Shown piece by piece: positions 5,862 to 8,071 of a stretch of 8,071 bases of DNA; the stretch's first letter is position 1, and each line of letters starts with the position of its first letter. The DNA is taken from NCBI GenBank assembly GCA_030639665.1, contig DAOWCC010000109.1, positions 1 through 8,071 of the forward strand. The letters run 5' to 3'. Origin of the DNA: Elusimicrobiota bacterium. Its GTDB lineage: Bacteria > Elusimicrobiota > Elusimicrobia > Elusimicrobiales > UBA9959. The translations under genes were made by a program, and so were the position numbers. Below the pieces are notes generated by a model, which made no database searches, was not told the origin of the DNA, and was given only the letters and a program-made list of their open reading frames with translations.

Positions 5862-5893
5862 AAACAGGAGCTCAATACGGCTAATCTAAAATA

Positions 5894-6607
5894 TTATTCT
5901 CTCGCTTTAGCCCGCATATTCGCCGGCATTTTTTCAATCGCGTATCTTAAAGCCGTGCGGGGCATCAATTTTTTATTTTTGATAACAAAATCAAAAACTT
6001 CTTTCCGGTATGCTTTGCTCGCTTCTTTCAGCATCCAGCCATAACCTTTTTGAACCAAGTCTTCATCATCTTGTAAAAGAATTCTTGCCACGGTAAAGGC
6101 CTCTTTTAAATATTTCTTTCTGCGCAAAGAATAAATTAAAACCACGGCGGAAGCGCGACGAAACCACATATTTGATGATTTTGCCCATTGTTTTATCTTT
6201 GGCAAAAATTCAGGAAATTGATATATGAACTCGCCTAAAGCGTGCGTGCATAAATCATCGCAACTACTCCAACTGCTGACATGATTTTTAAGCCATCTTT
6301 CAAAGATTTTAAAATCTTCTTTTTCATATCGCTTTTTAATCCTGAAAGCCCAATCAAAGGCAATATCTTTAAAACCGCTTCCGCGAGTGTTTAACAGCTT
6401 CTCGCATAAAAATACAATCTGCTTCTTTTCAAGATTTTTCGCTTCCTTGAAATTTTCCAAGCCCACTCTTCTCACCAATGGAGTAATAAGACCGATACGC
6501 GTTTTACCATCCTTGTAAAACCTTGAATAGTCCTTAATGTTTTCAGGATTTTCAGCCAATTCTTTCAGCTCTGATTTTACTTTATTGAAAATATCCATAG
6601 CTTCCAT
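5894..6607 (-). CDS. AlkD-like DNA alkylation repair protein
   Basis: HEAT-like-repeat DNA glycosylase family that removes alkylated bases (N3- and N7-alkylpurines, including bulky adducts in some members) in the cytoplasm. The 237 residues match the size of Bacillus cereus AlkD and are almost all helix. SSWSSCDDLC contains Trp113 and Asp117, WFRRAS has Arg150/Arg151, and KGYGWMLKEASK has Trp191. I recall the AlkD active-site set as Trp109, Asp113, Arg148 and Trp187. The Trp-Asp spacing and the Trp-to-Trp distance of 78 are the same here, and the arginine falls within one or two positions. The C-terminal MPRTALRYAIEKMP (215-228) is also a family hallmark. The start at 6607 has AAGGAG (6619-6624) 11 nt upstream; Met4 is an alternative. 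It precedes the nucleotidyltransferase gene by 32 bp and lies 80 bp after the transporter gene. Confidence 0.88.
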   Translation of the reverse strand: MEAMDIFNKVKSELKELAENPENIKDYSRFYKDGKTRIGLITPLVRRVGLENFKEAKNLEKKQIVFLCEKLLNTRGSGFKDIAFDWAFRIKKRYEKEDFKIFERWLKNHVSSWSSCDDLCTHALGEFIYQFPEFLPKIKQWAKSSNMWFRRASAVVLIYSLRRKKYLKEAFTVARILLQDDEDLVQKGYGWMLKEASKAYRKEVFDFVIKNKKLMPRTALRYAIEKMPANMRAKARE

Positions 6608-6640
6608 ATATTAAATGTCTCCTTATTCATACTAATGTTA

Positions 6641-6694
6641 ACAAAAAACAAAATCCCGCAGGGTTTATCCTTTGACGGCAAAGCCGTTTAGGAT
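6641..6694 (-). terminator. Probable intrinsic terminator after the MFS gene
   Basis: Two hairpins lie in line on the minus strand. The first overlaps the MFS stop codon: ACGGC/GCCGT (6675-6679 with 6683-6687), extended by ATCCT/AGGAT (6667-6671 with 6690-6694). The second is short, AAACCC with GGG-A-TTT, around 6651-6666. A T-rich run follows on the minus strand (TTTTGTTTTTTG, 6642-6653). The stem beside the T run is weak and the T run is interrupted, so readthrough into the AlkD-like gene is possible. Confidence 0.5.
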
Positions 6695-7911
6695 TTGACA
6701 ATGCTCTTGCGGCCGATTTTTTTGTAAGACACAAAAAGAAAAACTATCAGATAAAATCCAATAAAGATTCCTATGGCCAGATACGCGGAAAAAAATGAAA
6801 CACTATCGGCTAAGCGGCCAAAAAGAAAAGCCAACGGTATTACAAAAAGGTGGTTCAACAAATTAACGCACGATTCACTGGTTGCCCGTTGGCTTGAAGG
6901 CAATTCATCATGAAAATCTTTGGACAATAAAGGCCACGCGAAACACGCGGCGGCAATCGGTAAAAAAACAAAAATGACACCGATATATGAGCCCAGATAA
7001 CCGGCCAGAAGAAAGCCCAATCCGCTTAATATAATAACCGCCAAATAAACATTTCTTCTGTTAAACCGTTCTAAAAAATATGAAAATTTACTCCCCAATG
7101 ATTCAATACCGCTCGACATCGCTCCCAGATAACCCAGGAAAAACACCGGAATTCCAACACGGACGAAATAAAGCTGCATATATTCATCCATTACCATATA
7201 AGTTGATTCCAAAATTACGGTTACAAACACAATGTGATATAAAGCGGGATGTTTTCGCAAATATTTCAAAGTAACGGCAATATGCTTCCAGTAATCAATC
7301 TCACCCGTAGTTTTATGTATTTCCGGTTCTTTTAATGTCAAAATAAAAACCAAAGCCATAGCTGAAAAAATCAAAGTCAGCCATAACGGCGCCGCCAAGC
7401 CATAATACTCGGAAATCATGCCGCCCAAAATTCCGGCCGTAGCGGCTGAAATTCCCATATAAAAATAGGTGTTTCCCAATACTTTTATATATTCTCCGCT
7501 TCTGCCGAGCTGTTTCAGGGTATCATAGATAAAAGATGTATGCGTGCCGGAAAGCAATGCTGAATGAACGGCCCCCGCTATAACGCCTAAAATAAAAAGG
7601 GTGAGACTATGACTTAAAGCCCACAGCAAAGTATTCAGCATAAAAAACACCATATTCAGGGCTAAAACATTTTTCCTACTCCATCTGTCCGACAAAACTC
7701 CCGAAGGAACTTCCAAAACTATCACGGTTATGACATAGACTATTTCCACTAAAACAATTTCGGTGATGGAAAGACCCCGAAATTCCATAAAAATTTTATC
7801 TATCACATAATATAAAACGAACCCCGACAAGGCGCTAATGAGATAAAATTTCCAAATATTTGATTGCAGTTTGTTATTAGCCATATTATTCATGATATCA
7901 CGAAAAACCAT
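6688..7911 (-). CDS. MFS transporter, probable efflux carrier
   Basis: Major facilitator superfamily membrane carrier, 407 residues, with hydrophobic segments consistent with about 12 helices; it probably exports a small molecule using the proton gradient. The loop between helices 2 and 3 has motif A, EVPSGVLSDRWSRK (67-80). A related GRLADS (365-370) lies near the C-terminal end. SGTHTSFIYDTLKQLGR (121-137) resembles a set of drug/tetracycline-type MFS proteins with YDxL after helix 4. Polar loop 193-220 is the likely central cytoplasmic loop between the two halves. The start is uncertain. ATG at 7911 is the longest, but neither it nor the ATGs at 7893 and 7884 has a good Shine-Dalgarno, and the conserved part begins around residue 15. 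The substrate is unknown. It follows the partial methyltransferase-like gene by 58 bp. Confidence 0.87.
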   Translation of the reverse strand: MVFRDIMNNMANNKLQSNIWKFYLISALSGFVLYYVIDKIFMEFRGLSITEIVLVEIVYVITVIVLEVPSGVLSDRWSRKNVLALNMVFFMLNTLLWALSHSLTLFILGVIAGAVHSALLSGTHTSFIYDTLKQLGRSGEYIKVLGNTYFYMGISAATAGILGGMISEYYGLAAPLWLTLIFSAMALVFILTLKEPEIHKTTGEIDYWKHIAVTLKYLRKHPALYHIVFVTVILESTYMVMDEYMQLYFVRVGIPVFFLGYLGAMSSGIESLGSKFSYFLERFNRRNVYLAVIILSGLGFLLAGYLGSYIGVIFVFLPIAAACFAWPLLSKDFHDELPSSQRATSESCVNLLNHLFVIPLAFLFGRLADSVSFFSAYLAIGIFIGFYLIVFLFVSYKKIGRKSIVKS

Positions 7912-7941
7912 ATGTCACAATATTTTTGGACAATTGTGTCT

Positions 7942-7950
7942 ATTCTAACA
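7942..7950 (-). promoter_or_regulatory. Possible extended -10 promoter for the MFS gene
   Basis: Read on the minus strand, TGTTAGAAT has the extended TG motif followed by TAGAAT, five of six matches to TATAAT. No -35 box sits at the right distance. Transcription would begin near 7935, inside the palindrome ACAATTGT (7930-7937), about 24 nt before the ATG at 7911. The palindrome could be a regulator site at the start point. The gap is only 58 bp, so readthrough from the upstream gene is an equal possibility. Confidence 0.35.
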
Positions 7951-7969
7951 ATTTTTTAGGTGAAGGGGA

Positions 7970-8071
7970 TTAAGGTTTTTCCGCTATTAACATAACATTA
8001 AAATGTCTATGTTTAAACTTCCCATGAGTTTCCCAATTACCCAATAGAATTCTTTTTTTGAATATCTTGAA
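7970..8071 (-). CDS. C-terminal end of a probable SAM-dependent methyltransferase (5' part outside the window)
   Basis: The minus-strand frame is open from the window edge to the TAA at 7970-7972, giving 33 residues that end in HFNVMLIAEKP. It contains LLGNWETHGKFKHRHFNV, a glycine, aromatic and histidine-rich stretch just before a short hydrophobic strand and a basic end. From memory this resembles the C-terminal end of class I SAM-dependent methyltransferases, whose last strand often reads like NVMVIAEK. The SAM-binding motifs lie outside the window, so the family is only a suggestion. Codon use and the protein-like sequence make a real gene end likely. The 58-bp gap to the MFS gene, on the same strand, allows cotranscription. 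Confidence 0.55.
   Translation of the reverse strand, partial: FKIFKKRILLGNWETHGKFKHRHFNVMLIAEKP

Overview
The window (GC moderate, roughly 40 percent by eye) reads as the chromosome of a Gram-negative-type bacterium. It encodes a TolQ/ExbB - TolR/ExbD - TonB/TolA-type energy-transduction set, which needs an inner membrane, a periplasm and an outer membrane. Proteins are only moderately like model-organism families, and spacers carry degenerate 7-10 bp micro-repeats. This would suit an uncultured lineage such as Omnitrophota or Elusimicrobiota, but that placement is a low-confidence guess. I see no rRNA, tRNA, transposase, integrase, phage gene or CRISPR array.

Left half, plus strand. The window opens inside a coiled-coil protein gene (1-536). 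A heptamer-like repeat tract (542-578), a clear intrinsic terminator (618-660) and an extended -10 promoter (699-707) follow. The promoter appears to drive the proton-channel cassette tolQ/exbB (766-1380), tolR/exbD (1410-1829) and a TonB/TolA-like protein (1865-2554), spaced 29 and 35 bp apart. A 147-bp spacer then holds three different micro-repeat families in a row (2564-2666). After it come a small three-helix membrane protein (2702-3166) and, overlapping by ATGA, an extended SDR NAD(P)-dependent epimerase/dehydratase-like protein (3163-4161).

Right half, minus strand. After a 102-bp convergent gap with a hairpin, everything is on the minus strand. In transcription order from the right edge these are: the last 33 codons of a probable methyltransferase (7970-8071), an MFS transporter (6688-7911), an AlkD-like DNA alkylation-repair protein (5894-6607), an AadA/ANT-like nucleotidyltransferase (5046-5861) and an exported orphan protein (4264-4941).

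How they may work together. The Tol/Exb cassette converts proton-motive force into mechanical work on the outer membrane. The membrane protein and the SDR enzyme are probably translationally coupled and could act together at the inner membrane. Efflux carrier, alkylation-repair protein and antibiotic-nucleotidyltransferase homologue lie side by side, which invites the hypothesis of a small chemical-defence neighbourhood. The probable terminator after the MFS gene argues against one single operon. No clearly new system is demonstrated. The best leads are the repeat tracts around the Tol cassette, the membrane protein/SDR pair, the defence-like minus-strand cluster and the orphan exported protein.
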